From: Bacillus vallismortis
Lineage (GTDB): Bacteria; Bacillota; Bacilli; Bacillales; Bacillaceae
Length of the DNA stretch: 64,000 nt
Direction: 5' to 3'
NCBI RefSeq assembly: GCF_004116955.1
Contig: NZ_CP026362.1
Span: 186,001-250,000, forward strand
Every line of letters starts with the position of its first letter. Within the stretch, counting starts at the first letter, position 1. Both the position numbers and the translations under genes were made by a program. The notes below the pieces were generated by a model, which worked only from the letters and a program-made list of their open reading frames with translations, was not told the origin of the DNA and did no database searches. This document shows positions 46,266 through 55,003 of this stretch, in pieces.

Positions 46266-48239
46266 ATGAAAAAGCCGATAACCGCAGAAGGCATCACAGC
46301 GATTGTCTCTGTGACCGATCCGCAATATGCTCCAGACGGCAGCCGTGCCGCATACGTGCAGTCGCAAGTGAATCAAGAGAAGGATTCGTATACATCAAAT
46401 ATATGGATCTATGATACAAAAAGCGGCCGATCTGTTCCTTGGACGTACGGAGAAAAGCGGAGTACGGACCCAAGATGGTCTCCGGACGGGCGTACGCTTG
46501 CCTTCATATCTGATCGAAAAGACGATACCGCACAGCTGTATCTCATGGGCTCTGAAGGCGGGGAAGCAAAAAAACTGACAGATATCCCGTATGGCGTGTC
46601 AAAGCCGGTATGGTCCCCGGATGGCGAGTCGGTTCTTGTCACTGTCAGTTTGGGAGAGGGAGACAGGATTGATGATCAAGAGAAAAAAGAGCCGGACAGC
46701 TTTGAACCTGTTGAAGTGCAAGGCTTGGCATATAAACGGGACGGTAAAGGGCTGACAAGAGGTGCGTATGCCCAGCTTGTGCTTGTCAACGTAAGGACTG
46801 GCGAGGTAAAGCAGCTGACAAACCGCAAAGCTGATCATGGTGATCCTGCTTTTTCTCCTGATGGCAAATGGCTTGTTTTCTCAGCGAATATGACGGAAAC
46901 GGATGATGCCAGCAAGCCGCACGATGTCTGCATGTTGTCGCTGGAGACTGGAGAGCTTAAGGAGGTTACATCCCAACGCGGCTCATTTGGGCCAAGTTCA
47001 TTTTCACCGGACGGAAGGTATCTCGCTTTGCTTGGACATGAACAGGAATATCTGAATGCAACGCTGGAAAAAGCGTGGCTCTATGATTTAGAACAAGACC
47101 GCCTCACATGCCTGACTGAAATGCTTGACGTTCACTTAGCGGATGCGCTCATTGGAGATTCACTGATTGGGGGAGGCGAGCAGCGCCCCATTTGGATGAA
47201 GGACAGCCAAGGGTTTTATGTCATCGGCACAGACCAAGGCAGCACGGGAATCTACTATATTTCCATTGAAGGCCTTGTGTATCCGATTCGTCTCGAAAAA
47301 GAGTACATCAATGGTATTTCCCTTTCACCTGACGAACAACACTTCATTGCCAGTGTGACAAAGCCGGACAGACCGAGCGAGCTTTACAGCATCCCGCTTG
47401 GACAGGAAGAGACACGGCTGACTGGCGCGAATGACAAGTTTGTCGAGGAGCATGTGATTTCAGTACCTGAAGATATTCAATATGTCACAGAGGACGGGGT
47501 GACGGTGAATGGCTGGCTGATGAAACCTGCACAGATGGAAGAGGAGACATCATATCCACTTATTCTTAACATACACGGCGGTCCGCACATGATGTACGGG
47601 CATACATATTTTCATGAATTTCAAGTGCTGGCGGCGAAAGGATACGCGGTGGTTTATGTTAACCCGAGAGGAAGCCACGGCTACGGGCAGGCATTTGTGA
47701 ATGCCGTCAGAGGGGATTATGGCGGAAAGGATTATGAGGATGTGCTGCAGGCTGTGGATGAAGCTATCAAAAGAGATCCGCAGATTGATCCTAAACGGCT
47801 TGGTGTCACGGGCGGGAGCTATGGAGGTTTTATGACCAACTGGATCGTGGGGCAGACGAATCGTTTTAAAGCCGCTGTCACCCAGCGCTCGATTTCAAAT
47901 TGGGTCAGCTTTCACGGCGTCAGTGATATCGGCTATTTCTTCACAGACTGGCAGCTAGAGCATGACATGTTTGCAGACACGGAAAAGCTTTGGGACCGAT
48001 CCCCTTTAAAGTACGCAGCAAACGTGGAAACACCGCTTTTGATTCTGCATGGCGAGCGAGATGACCGGTGTCCGATCGAGCAGGCGGAGCAGTTATTTAT
48101 CGCTTTGAAAAAAATGGACAAGGACACCATGCTCGTCCGTTTTCCGAAAGCATCGCACAATTTGTCACGCAGCGGACACCCGGAACAGCGGATCAAGCGC
48201 CTGAATTATATCAGCTCATGGTTTGATCAATATCTCTAA
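46266..48239 (+). CDS. yuxL: S9-family acylaminoacyl-peptidase-type enzyme YuxL
   Basis: 657-residue prolyl oligopeptidase-family peptidase. The N-terminal beta-propeller contains repeated WSPDG/FSPDG blades (for example "PRWSPDGRTLAFISDR"). The C-terminal alpha/beta hydrolase has nucleophile GGSYGG, Asp in GERDDRCP and His in KASHNLS. Cytosolic, probably cutting short or acylated peptides. AAAGGAGGAG before ATG 46266. Monocistronic; own terminator. Confidence 0.94.
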   Translation: MKKPITAEGITAIVSVTDPQYAPDGSRAAYVQSQVNQEKDSYTSNIWIYDTKSGRSVPWTYGEKRSTDPRWSPDGRTLAFISDRKDDTAQLYLMGSEGGEAKKLTDIPYGVSKPVWSPDGESVLVTVSLGEGDRIDDQEKKEPDSFEPVEVQGLAYKRDGKGLTRGAYAQLVLVNVRTGEVKQLTNRKADHGDPAFSPDGKWLVFSANMTETDDASKPHDVCMLSLETGELKEVTSQRGSFGPSSFSPDGRYLALLGHEQEYLNATLEKAWLYDLEQDRLTCLTEMLDVHLADALIGDSLIGGGEQRPIWMKDSQGFYVIGTDQGSTGIYYISIEGLVYPIRLEKEYINGISLSPDEQHFIASVTKPDRPSELYSIPLGQEETRLTGANDKFVEEHVISVPEDIQYVTEDGVTVNGWLMKPAQMEEETSYPLILNIHGGPHMMYGHTYFHEFQVLAAKGYAVVYVNPRGSHGYGQAFVNAVRGDYGGKDYEDVLQAVDEAIKRDPQIDPKRLGVTGGSYGGFMTNWIVGQTNRFKAAVTQRSISNWVSFHGVSDIGYFFTDWQLEHDMFADTEKLWDRSPLKYAANVETPLLILHGERDDRCPIEQAEQLFIALKKMDKDTMLVRFPKASHNLSRSGHPEQRIKRLNYISSWFDQYL

Positions 48240-48242
48240 TAA

Positions 48243-48274
48243 AAAGCCAGGCTGATCAAATATCAGCCTGGCTG
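48243..48274. terminator. Terminator between yuxL and yutI
   Basis: AGCCAGGCTGAT pairs with ATCAGCCTGGCT; A-rich before, T-rich on the other side; serves both convergent genes. Confidence 0.85.
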
Positions 48275-48279
48275 CTTTA

Positions 48280-48516
48280 TTAAAAGACTTGTTCTACTTC
48301 AACGACACCCGGCACTTCTTCAAGAAGAGCGCGTTCAATTCCGGCTTTCAGCGTAATTGTTGAACTTGGGCAGCTGCCGCATGCGCCTAGAAGGCGAAGC
48401 TTAACGATGCCTTCATCTATGTCTACAAGCTCACAGTCACCGCCGTCACGAAGTAAAAACGGACGAAGTTTGTCCAGTACTTCCTGCACCTGTTCTTTCA
48501 TTTCAACTTCAGTCAT
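48280..48516 (-). CDS. yutI: NifU C-terminal-domain (Nfu) Fe-S carrier YutI
   Basis: 78-residue Nfu-type protein with [20 protein letters not shown] and the cluster-binding pair in GACGSCPSS. Carries Fe-S clusters from the Suf scaffold to target enzymes. Start ATG 48516 directly follows AAAGGAGCGAATGTC; the longer in-frame extension has no family similarity and crosses the control region. Divergent from yuzD. Confidence 0.92.
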   Translation of the reverse strand: MTEVEMKEQVQEVLDKLRPFLLRDGGDCELVDIDEGIVKLRLLGACGSCPSSTITLKAGIERALLEEVPGVVEVEQVF

Positions 48517-48712
48517 GACATTCGCTCCTTTCGTCATCATAAAACCATTATATTCAGTGTAACAATAAAAATCTATTGTTTGGTTTGAAAAGTTGCTTTC
48601 CCTATTATAGCACATTCAGACTTGAACACAAAAACGGTTTTTTTCTATCAAAACATCTCTTCGCTCTGTATACTGAAAAGAAAGAACTTACAGGCAGAAG
48701 GGGGCGTTGCCA

Positions 48713-49039
48713 GTGACAAAACCAGTCATGCTTAGCGTGTACGGCGCAGAAACCATTTGCGCTAGCTGTGTCAATATGCCGACAGCCAAAGATACATACG
48801 AGTGGCTTGAGGCTGCGCTGAAAAGAAAATATCCAAAACAGCCTTTTGTGATGCAATACATTGATATTTATGAGCCGCCTGACAATGAACATGCGAAAGA
48901 GCTTGCAGAAAAAATCAAAAATGATGAGTATTTTTATCCGCTTGTGCTCGTAGAAGACAAAATTGTCGGTGAAGGCAATCCGACATTAAAAGACGTTTAT
49001 GAGGAAATGGCGAAGTATGGGTATACAGAAAACCGCTGA
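48713..49039 (+). CDS. yuzD: DUF1462 thioredoxin-like protein YuzD
   Basis: 108-residue DUF1462 protein, predicted thioredoxin-like fold with the pair in ETICASCVNMPT and FYPLVLVEDKIVGEGN near the cis-Pro position. Start GTG 48713 after AAGGGGGC. Divergent from yutI; a link to Fe-S or redox work is only suggested by context. Confidence 0.88.
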   Translation: MTKPVMLSVYGAETICASCVNMPTAKDTYEWLEAALKRKYPKQPFVMQYIDIYEPPDNEHAKELAEKIKNDEYFYPLVLVEDKIVGEGNPTLKDVYEEMAKYGYTENR

Positions 49040-49064
49040 CAAGATCAGCGGTTCTTCTCTATCA

Positions 49065-50132
49065 TTAACCGTTATGGTGTTTGTACATCCACAGCAATCC
49101 GGATTTCAGCATGCGCGGAACACGGCCGATCAGCGGGCGGTCAGCAACAAGGCCGAAGCCGGCTTTTTTTCCGAGTGAGCCAAGAACGCCTTTCAGCTTG
49201 AACTGCGGCATTGATTCTGGAAGGGCTTCTCCATTCCAGCGTTTTTGCAAGATTTGGACAATCTGCTCTGCTTGAGCCTCGGCCAGCTGGGCGCTCGGTG
49301 CATGCGGGAGGCTGGCGCAATCGCCGACAACATACAGGTGCTCATCATCGGGAAGATTGTGATGCGGCGTTAATACGATACGCCCTTGTGCGTCTTTCTC
49401 CACATCTAAATCCCTGACGACTTTGTTCGGCTGTATGCCGGCGGTCCATACGATGGCGTCCGCAGAAATCGGATCCTCGTGGTTATACACAACACCTTCT
49501 TCTACTTTGGTGATATTTGCCCTGTTAATAATGCGGACACCGTGCTCTTCGAACCATTTTTGCACATATTTGCTCAAACGCTCGGGAAAGCTTGATAAAA
49601 TAAGATTGCCGCGGTCAAACAGAATAATGTTCAGGTCATCACGGCTTTCTCTCAATTCACTTGCAAGCTCAACACCGCTTAAGCCCGCGCCGACAATGGC
49701 GACAGTGGCATTAGCGCTCAGGTTATTCAGCTTTTGATACGTTTCGCGGGACTGGTCGATCGTTTGAATGCTGTAGGTGAATTCAGGCGCTCCCGGCACG
49801 TTGTGATATTTATCTTCACAGCCGAGCCCGATCACGGCGTCATCATAAGAAATCGGTTCACGATCTTGGAACAGCACTTGTTTTTGTGCAATATCAATTG
49901 ATGAGATATCACCATATTGGACATCCAGGCGAGGGTGCTCTGGGAATGACACTCTGATATGATGGTCAGAAATTGTGCCTGCGGCAAGGGCATAATATTC
50001 TGTTTTCAGGCAGTGATAAGGATTTCTGTCAATTAACGTGATAGAAACATCATCAGGCAGCTGGTTTGGCAATAAGCGATGAAGAACACGCATGTTCCCG
50101 TAACCTCCGCCGATCAAGACCAATTTTTTCAT
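49065..50132 (-). CDS. yutJ: NADH dehydrogenase-like flavoprotein YutJ
   Basis: 355-residue type-II NADH dehydrogenase-like protein. FAD motif GGGYGNMRVLHRLL at the N-terminus, NAD motif VAIVGAGLSGVELASEL in the middle and YVVGDCASLPHAPSAQLAEAQ near the end. Shorter than classical Ndh (~400 aa) and than YumB in this window. The electron acceptor is not evident. ATG 50132 after AAAGGGGA. Confidence 0.9.
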   Translation of the reverse strand: MKKLVLIGGGYGNMRVLHRLLPNQLPDDVSITLIDRNPYHCLKTEYYALAAGTISDHHIRVSFPEHPRLDVQYGDISSIDIAQKQVLFQDREPISYDDAVIGLGCEDKYHNVPGAPEFTYSIQTIDQSRETYQKLNNLSANATVAIVGAGLSGVELASELRESRDDLNIILFDRGNLILSSFPERLSKYVQKWFEEHGVRIINRANITKVEEGVVYNHEDPISADAIVWTAGIQPNKVVRDLDVEKDAQGRIVLTPHHNLPDDEHLYVVGDCASLPHAPSAQLAEAQAEQIVQILQKRWNGEALPESMPQFKLKGVLGSLGKKAGFGLVADRPLIGRVPRMLKSGLLWMYKHHNG

Positions 50133-50394
50133 TTGAATTCCCCTTTAATCCGAAGAGTATGATAGACACATTGAAGAAAATACGAACTATGTAAAATAAC
50201 ATCTAGAATTATATCGAATTTGATGTAAAATCACAATAATAGTTTGAAAATAACCTACAAATTAGCCTGAAATCACAAATTAGTAAAACGTTATTTGATT
50301 AATGATATGTTACGATAATAAATTTTGAAGAATCCATTGTCTTTGACGAATCGTGAAAAATTCGCGATAATGGACATATGTGAGGTGAAACCAC

Positions 50395-50631
50395 ATGAAT
50401 CCAATGATTGAATTTTGTGTTAGCAATCTGGCTCACGGCTCTCAGGAAGCCCGGGCGATTCTAGAGAAAGATCCAAATCTGGATGTCCTTGAATACGGCT
50501 GTTTAAGCTACTGCGGGACATGCATGGAGTCGCTTTTCGCTCTTGTAAATGGGGAAGTTGTCATGGGTGAAACGCCTGCTGAGCTCGTGGAGAATATATA
50601 TACCTTTATTGAAGAAAACCCAATGTTTTGA
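50395..50631 (+). CDS. yuzB: DUF1450 small Cys-rich protein YuzB
   Basis: 78-residue DUF1450 protein with a conserved Cys set: [11 protein letters not shown] near the start and [12 protein letters not shown] in the middle, suggesting metal or Fe-S binding. GTGAGGTGA before ATG. Divergent from yutJ. Function unknown; terminator follows. Confidence 0.88.
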   Translation: MNPMIEFCVSNLAHGSQEARAILEKDPNLDVLEYGCLSYCGTCMESLFALVNGEVVMGETPAELVENIYTFIEENPMF

Positions 50632-50636
50632 AGAAA

Positions 50637-50662
50637 AGGGCCTAGGACAGGCCCTTTTTTAT
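50637..50662 (+). terminator. Terminator after yuzB
   Basis: AAGGGCCT/AGGCCCTT-type stem around a short loop with T-rich tail (about 50636-50662). Confidence 0.8.
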
Positions 50663-50765
50663 TTTGTCGTACAAAAGAACTAAAAAATGTGTAGACATCA
50701 AAAACGATTATTGTTATCGTATAAAAGATTTGTTTTAAATAATGTTAAGAGGTGTAGGTGTATTC

Positions 50766-51980
50766 ATGAGTGTTCTGTGGGGACTGCTGGGCGCAGTTGC
50801 GATCATGGCTATCGCGTTTTTATTTTCGGAAAAGAAAAGCAATATTAAAATAAGAACCGTCATCGTTGGTTTATGCACACAGGTGGCGTTTGGATACATC
50901 GTGTTAAAATGGGAAGCGGGACGCGCTGTTTTTTTATGGTTTTCAAGCCGTGTACAGCTTCTGATTGATTATGCGAATGAAGGGATCAGTTTTATTTTTG
51001 GTCCGCTTCTAAAAGTCGGCGATAGTCCGGCATTCGCCTTAAGTGTACTGCCCGTTATCATTTTTTTCTCCGCATTGATTGCCGTTTTATATCATTTGAA
51101 AATCATGCAGCTCATTTTCCGTGTTATTGGCGGCGGATTGTCGAAGCTTCTAGGGACAAGCCAAACGGAATCTCTTGCAGCTGCTGCTAATATTTTTGTG
51201 GGACAATCAGAATCCCCATTAGTGATCAGGCCCCTGATTGCCGGGCTGACGCGCTCTGAGTTATTCACGATTATGACAAGCGGTCTCTCGGCTGTTGCGG
51301 GTTCAACCTTGTTTGGATACGCGCTTCTCGGCATTCCGATTGAATACTTGCTGGCGGCCAGCTTTATGGCTGCTCCTGCGGGTCTTGTCTTTGGTAAATT
51401 GATTATTCCTGAAACAGAAAAGACGCAAACCGTAAAAAACGATTTCAAAATGGATGAAGGTGAAGGCGCAGCCAATGTCATCGACGCAGCTGCAAAGGGA
51501 GCGTCAACCGGATTGCAAATCGCCTTAAACGTCGGAGCAATGCTGCTTGCATTCGTAGCATTAATCGCCGTAGTAAACGGTGTTCTCGGCGGGGTGTTCG
51601 GCTTGTTCGGCTTACAAGGCGTCACATTAGAATCCATTCTCGGCTATGTGTTTTCTCCAATCGCCTTTTTAATTGGCGTGCCTTGGCATGAAGCGTTGCA
51701 GGCGGGAAGCTATATCGGGCAGAAATTGGTGCTGAATGAGTTTGTCGCTTATTCTAATTTCGGTCCGCACATCGGCGAGTTTTCTAAGAAAACCGCTACC
51801 ATTATCAGCTTCGCGTTATGCGGATTCGCCAATTTCTCATCTATTGCCATTATGCTCGGTACGCTTGGCGGTTTAGCGCCGAGCCGCCGTTCGGATATCG
51901 CGCGCCTCGGCTTGAAGGCTGTTCTTGCTGGAACACTAGCCAATCTCCTCAGCGCAGCGATTGCCGGCATGTTTATTTAA
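50766..51980 (+). CDS. yutK: NupC/CNT-family nucleoside transporter YutK
   Basis: 404-residue concentrative nucleoside permease. Multiple membrane segments, with the family motifs GQSESPLVIRPLI, the "TIMTSGLSAVAGSTLFGYAL" type block, and GFANFSSIAIMLGTLGG. Imports nucleosides with a proton or sodium ion. Start ATG 50766 (MSVLWG); an upstream ATG at 50742 lacks a better site. Monocistronic. Confidence 0.92.
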   Translation: MSVLWGLLGAVAIMAIAFLFSEKKSNIKIRTVIVGLCTQVAFGYIVLKWEAGRAVFLWFSSRVQLLIDYANEGISFIFGPLLKVGDSPAFALSVLPVIIFFSALIAVLYHLKIMQLIFRVIGGGLSKLLGTSQTESLAAAANIFVGQSESPLVIRPLIAGLTRSELFTIMTSGLSAVAGSTLFGYALLGIPIEYLLAASFMAAPAGLVFGKLIIPETEKTQTVKNDFKMDEGEGAANVIDAAAKGASTGLQIALNVGAMLLAFVALIAVVNGVLGGVFGLFGLQGVTLESILGYVFSPIAFLIGVPWHEALQAGSYIGQKLVLNEFVAYSNFGPHIGEFSKKTATIISFALCGFANFSSIAIMLGTLGGLAPSRRSDIARLGLKAVLAGTLANLLSAAIAGMFI

Positions 51981-51985
51981 ACGAT

Positions 51986-52018
51986 AAAAGCTCCTTGCGA
52001 TATGCAAGGAGCTTTTAT
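51986..52018 (+). terminator. Terminator after yutK
   Basis: AAAAGCTCCTTGC pairs with GCAAGGAGCTTTT over 13 bp. Confidence 0.85.
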
Positions 52019-52100
52019 GTATGAAAAACGGGGGATAATTGTATTGTGTCCGTTTATAATAGCTTTTATACTAAGGGAAAGAAAAAAGTTGGAGGCACCT

Positions 52101-52955
52101 ATGAACTCATTTCGATTTACCAAAATGCACGGACTTGGAAACAGCTATATCTATGTGAATCAATTTGAAGAACAGCTTCCGGAAGAAAAACTGTCTGAGA
52201 TTGCCGTTCAGGTTTCTTCTGTTTATACAGGGATCGGTTCCGATGGAATGATCCTAATATGCCCTTCGGATCAAGCGCCTGTTAAGATGCGGATTTTTAA
52301 TAATGACGGGTCTGAAGGGAAAAACTGCGGCAACGGCCTGCGCTGCGTCGCAAAATACGCGTATGAGCATAAGCTGGTGGAGGAAACATCTTTTCTGATT
52401 GAAACCCTCTCCGGGCTTGTGAAAGCGGAGGTTCAAGTTGAAAACGGAAAAGTGAATGTGGTCACTGTCGATATGGGCGAACCGCGCCTGACAAAAGCCG
52501 AGCTTCCGATGCTTGAAGGCGGGGAAGAGCACACGATTAATGAAACCATGACATTTGGTGAAGTAGAACTAACAGGCACTGCTGTTTCAATGGGAAATCC
52601 CCATATCGTTTTTCCAATCGCTGACATTGAACAGGCACCCCTGACGACACTGGGTCCGGTGATTGAGAAAGATCCGAGATTTCCGGAAGGCGTCAATGTG
52701 GAGTTCGTCGAAACCGTGAATGAACAAGAACTGCATTTCCGCGTCTGGGAACGGGGGTCAGGCATTACCCAGGCATGCGGGACAGGAGCGTGCGCAGCGG
52801 CCGTCGCATCTGTATTAAACGGTGTATCAAAACGAAATCAGGACATCACGGTGCATTTAGCAGGCGGAGATTTGGTGATTAACTGGAAAGACGACGGCCA
52901 CGTGATGATGACAGGGCCGGCTGAAACCGTTTGTGAGGGCGTCTATTTCTTGTAA
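52101..52955 (+). CDS. dapF: Diaminopimelate epimerase DapF
   Basis: 284-residue enzyme interconverting LL- and meso-diaminopimelate for lysine and cell-wall synthesis. The two catalytic cysteines are in [12 protein letters not shown] and [11 protein letters not shown], and the N-terminal [13 protein letters not shown] is typical. Start ATG 52101 after TTGGAGG; upstream codons belong to the leader. Followed by yutM. Confidence 0.96.
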   Translation: MNSFRFTKMHGLGNSYIYVNQFEEQLPEEKLSEIAVQVSSVYTGIGSDGMILICPSDQAPVKMRIFNNDGSEGKNCGNGLRCVAKYAYEHKLVEETSFLIETLSGLVKAEVQVENGKVNVVTVDMGEPRLTKAELPMLEGGEEHTINETMTFGEVELTGTAVSMGNPHIVFPIADIEQAPLTTLGPVIEKDPRFPEGVNVEFVETVNEQELHFRVWERGSGITQACGTGACAAAVASVLNGVSKRNQDITVHLAGGDLVINWKDDGHVMMTGPAETVCEGVYFL

Positions 52956-53033
52956 AACACGTTGTTTGAGAATTAGGCCAATCATGTTTATAATAAAAGA
53001 CAACATCCGGTTTTAAAAAGGAGGTTCACAAAG

Positions 53034-53396
53034 ATGAGCAACCCGGTAACGATTACAGAAGCAGCAGCTTTGCATATAAAAGATATGATGAAAGAGCATG
53101 AGGAAGAAAACGCGTTTCTGCGTGTCGGCGTCAAAGGCGGCGGCTGCAGCGGACTATCTTACGGCATGGGCTTTGAGCATGATAAGGCCGAATCGGACAG
53201 TATGTTTGATGAGCACGGCATCACTGTTCTTGTTGACAAAGAAAGCCTAGACATCATGAACGGCACCGTGATTGATTATAAACAATCCATGCTCGGCGGC
53301 GGCTTCACCATTGACAATCCAAACGCCATTGCTTCATGCGGCTGCGGTTCTTCGTTTAGAACAGCGACGAATACAGGTACGCCTGAAGAATGCTAG
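53034..53396 (+). CDS. yutM: A-type Fe-S carrier YutM (ErpA/HesB)
   Basis: 120-residue HesB/IscA-type carrier with the three conserved cysteines in GGGCSGLSYG and CGCGSSF. Delivers Fe-S clusters, a partner for SufBCD and YutI encoded elsewhere in the window. AAAGGAGG before ATG 53034. The sequence downstream departs from the arrangement I recall in B. subtilis 168. Confidence 0.95.
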   Translation: MSNPVTITEAAALHIKDMMKEHEEENAFLRVGVKGGGCSGLSYGMGFEHDKAESDSMFDEHGITVLVDKESLDIMNGTVIDYKQSMLGGGFTIDNPNAIASCGCGSSFRTATNTGTPEEC

Positions 53397-53947
53397 GCGC
53401 TGAGCTTGATTTATCGGGGTTTGTTCCCCGTAAATGTTTCTGAGTTAGGCACCGTTTGATGCCGGAAACAGTCTTGGAAGGGGCGGATTTTATTAGAAAA
53501 TCTGTGCTTAACCCTTTATCATTCGAATAAAAACATAATTTTTAAAGCCTTTCTTAACGATGAAACTCAAACCATCGTTAAGAAAGGCTTTTTTATTTGA
53601 ATGAAATCAACAACGGAGAAGCTCGTGTTTTTGAGAATCGGTCTTTAGAGGCAGCATCTTGGGCATTGAATTTTAAATATCCATCAATTTTATTATGAAA
53701 AGTAACAAATAGATTGGCAATCACCTATTGAACTCTATAGATAAAAGACTGAATAAAGAATATATAGGCGTATTTATATACCGGATAAAAAAGAAAGAGC
53801 AATCAGGACTAAAAAAACAGAAAAATTCTTTTTGGTAAATAGTTCTAAAGTCACATCTTATAAAACTTAGTTGATTTTTTCATAGGATTATACTAAATTG
53901 TAAAAGTATAGAATGTTTAATCTATTTTGTAAGAAAAGGATGATAAT
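53397..53947. other. Gap of ~550 bp before the bacteriocin cluster
   Basis: No full gene. It holds a very strong hairpin (53544-53595). After it come two short open stretches that look like debris: NEINNGEARVFENRSLEAAS... (53597-53700) and MNSIDKRLNKEYIGVFIYRI... (TTG 53730, 36 codons, no ribosome site). AT content rises sharply after ~53650. A TATACT at 53889-53894 is a possible -10 for the cluster, with only a weak -35 (TTAGTT 53867-53872). Confidence 0.6.
53544..53596 (+). terminator. Strong terminator downstream of yutM
   Basis: 19-bp perfect stem (53544-53562 with 53573-53591) and T-rich tail; the longest perfect terminator stem in the window. Confidence 0.9.
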
Positions 53948-54520
53948 ATGATAGGTCAATTGAGTAATAAAAAAATATTTTTAAGTTCTTTTTTCATAAT
54001 TTTGATCTGTTCATTACTCTTCCAATTTAGTATTTCAGATAAGGTTATGCACATATATTACTCTTCTGTCGGTGAAAATACCTACGATATCGGGGAGAAA
54101 AGTGTGCGTACAATTGTCATGTTTCTGCAAGGATTTATGATCTTCACAACTTTCATAGAGATTTTAATTGGCGGATTTATATTATTTATTGTTGCTTTTA
54201 TTCTTGGTTCAAAGAAACCAAAAAAAATATATTTGCTTCTTTATACATTAACTTCTTTAATTTCGGCGTTCAAAATGTTAATTCTTTCTGTTGTTAACTA
54301 TTTGACTGCCGATTCCTCACTTATATATTCAGCCAGCGGTTCTGAATTAAGTTTGCAGCTGCTGGACCCATTTCTGCTTATATCCATTGCGGCTCTATAT
54401 GTTGCTGCAGGGAAACTTACTGATCTCGACAAGAGCAAGAGAATCATTTTGACGGGTTGTTTTGTTTTAATAAAGCTCTTTAATATTTTCTTTAATTACT
54501 TTATGGTGGATAAAATTTAG
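53948..54520 (+). CDS. acnB: Membrane protein of circular-bacteriocin cluster (AcnB-like)
   Basis: 190-residue very hydrophobic protein with about five predicted membrane segments ("KIFLSSFFIILICSLLFQFS", "IEILIGGFILFIVAFIL" and others). No catalytic motif. Stands directly before the bacteriocin precursor, as acnB does in the amylocyclicin locus acnBACDEF. Likely part of maturation or export; naming rests on position more than sequence. AAGAAAAGGATG before ATG 53948. Very AT-rich codon use. Confidence 0.75.
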   Translation: MIGQLSNKKIFLSSFFIILICSLLFQFSISDKVMHIYYSSVGENTYDIGEKSVRTIVMFLQGFMIFTTFIEILIGGFILFIVAFILGSKKPKKIYLLLYTLTSLISAFKMLILSVVNYLTADSSLIYSASGSELSLQLLDPFLLISIAALYVAAGKLTDLDKSKRIILTGCFVLIKLFNIFFNYFMVDKI

Positions 54521-54582
54521 CTCGGGAGAGAGTCATTTTAGCTAAATTTTATTATATATTAAAAAGAAGAATAGGAGATGTT

Positions 54583-54921
54583 ATGATGAACTTAGTAAAA
54601 TCTAATAAAAAATCTTTCGTTTTATTTGGTGCTGCTCTTGCTGCAGCAACATTGGTTTATGCACTTTTATTAACTGGTACAGAATTAAATGTGGCGGCGG
54701 CTCATGCATTCTCAGCCAACGCTGAATTAGCATCGACTCTTGGAATCTCTACAGCAGCGGCTAAAAAAGCAATTGATATCATTGATGCAGCATCAACAGT
54801 TGCGTCTATCATTTCTCTAATCGGTATTGTTACAGGTGCAGGTGCTATTTCTTATGCAATTGTTGCAACAGCAAAATCAATGATTAAGAAATACGGCAAA
54901 AAATATGCAGCCGCTTGGTAA
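54583..54921 (+). CDS. acnA: Circular bacteriocin precursor (amylocyclicin-like AcnA)
   Basis: 112-residue precursor. A 48-residue leader ends AFSANAE; the remaining 64 residues begin LASTLGISTAAAKKAIDIID and end KKYGKKYAAAW. That is the length, ends and helical, cationic and hydrophobic make-up of amylocyclicin, a head-to-tail cyclised bacteriocin in which Leu1 joins Trp64. From memory it differs from FZB42 amylocyclicin at two places (Val25, Ser51 of the mature part). Preceded by AGGAG. Mature circular bacteriocins permeabilise Gram-positive membranes. Confidence 0.92.
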   Translation: MMNLVKSNKKSFVLFGAALAAATLVYALLLTGTELNVAAAHAFSANAELASTLGISTAAAKKAIDIIDAASTVASIISLIGIVTGAGAISYAIVATAKSMIKKYGKKYAAAW

Positions 54922-55003
54922 AATCAATCAATAAATAATTGCTCTTTTTGTACAAGCTGCAAAAAGAGCCTCTCTCCCAAATACATATGTAAGGATTGAA
55001 AGT

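Noticed and set aside
51092..51637. 181-codon minus-strand frame opposite yutK
   Set aside because: Shadow of a hydrophobic permease gene; no start site or family similarity.
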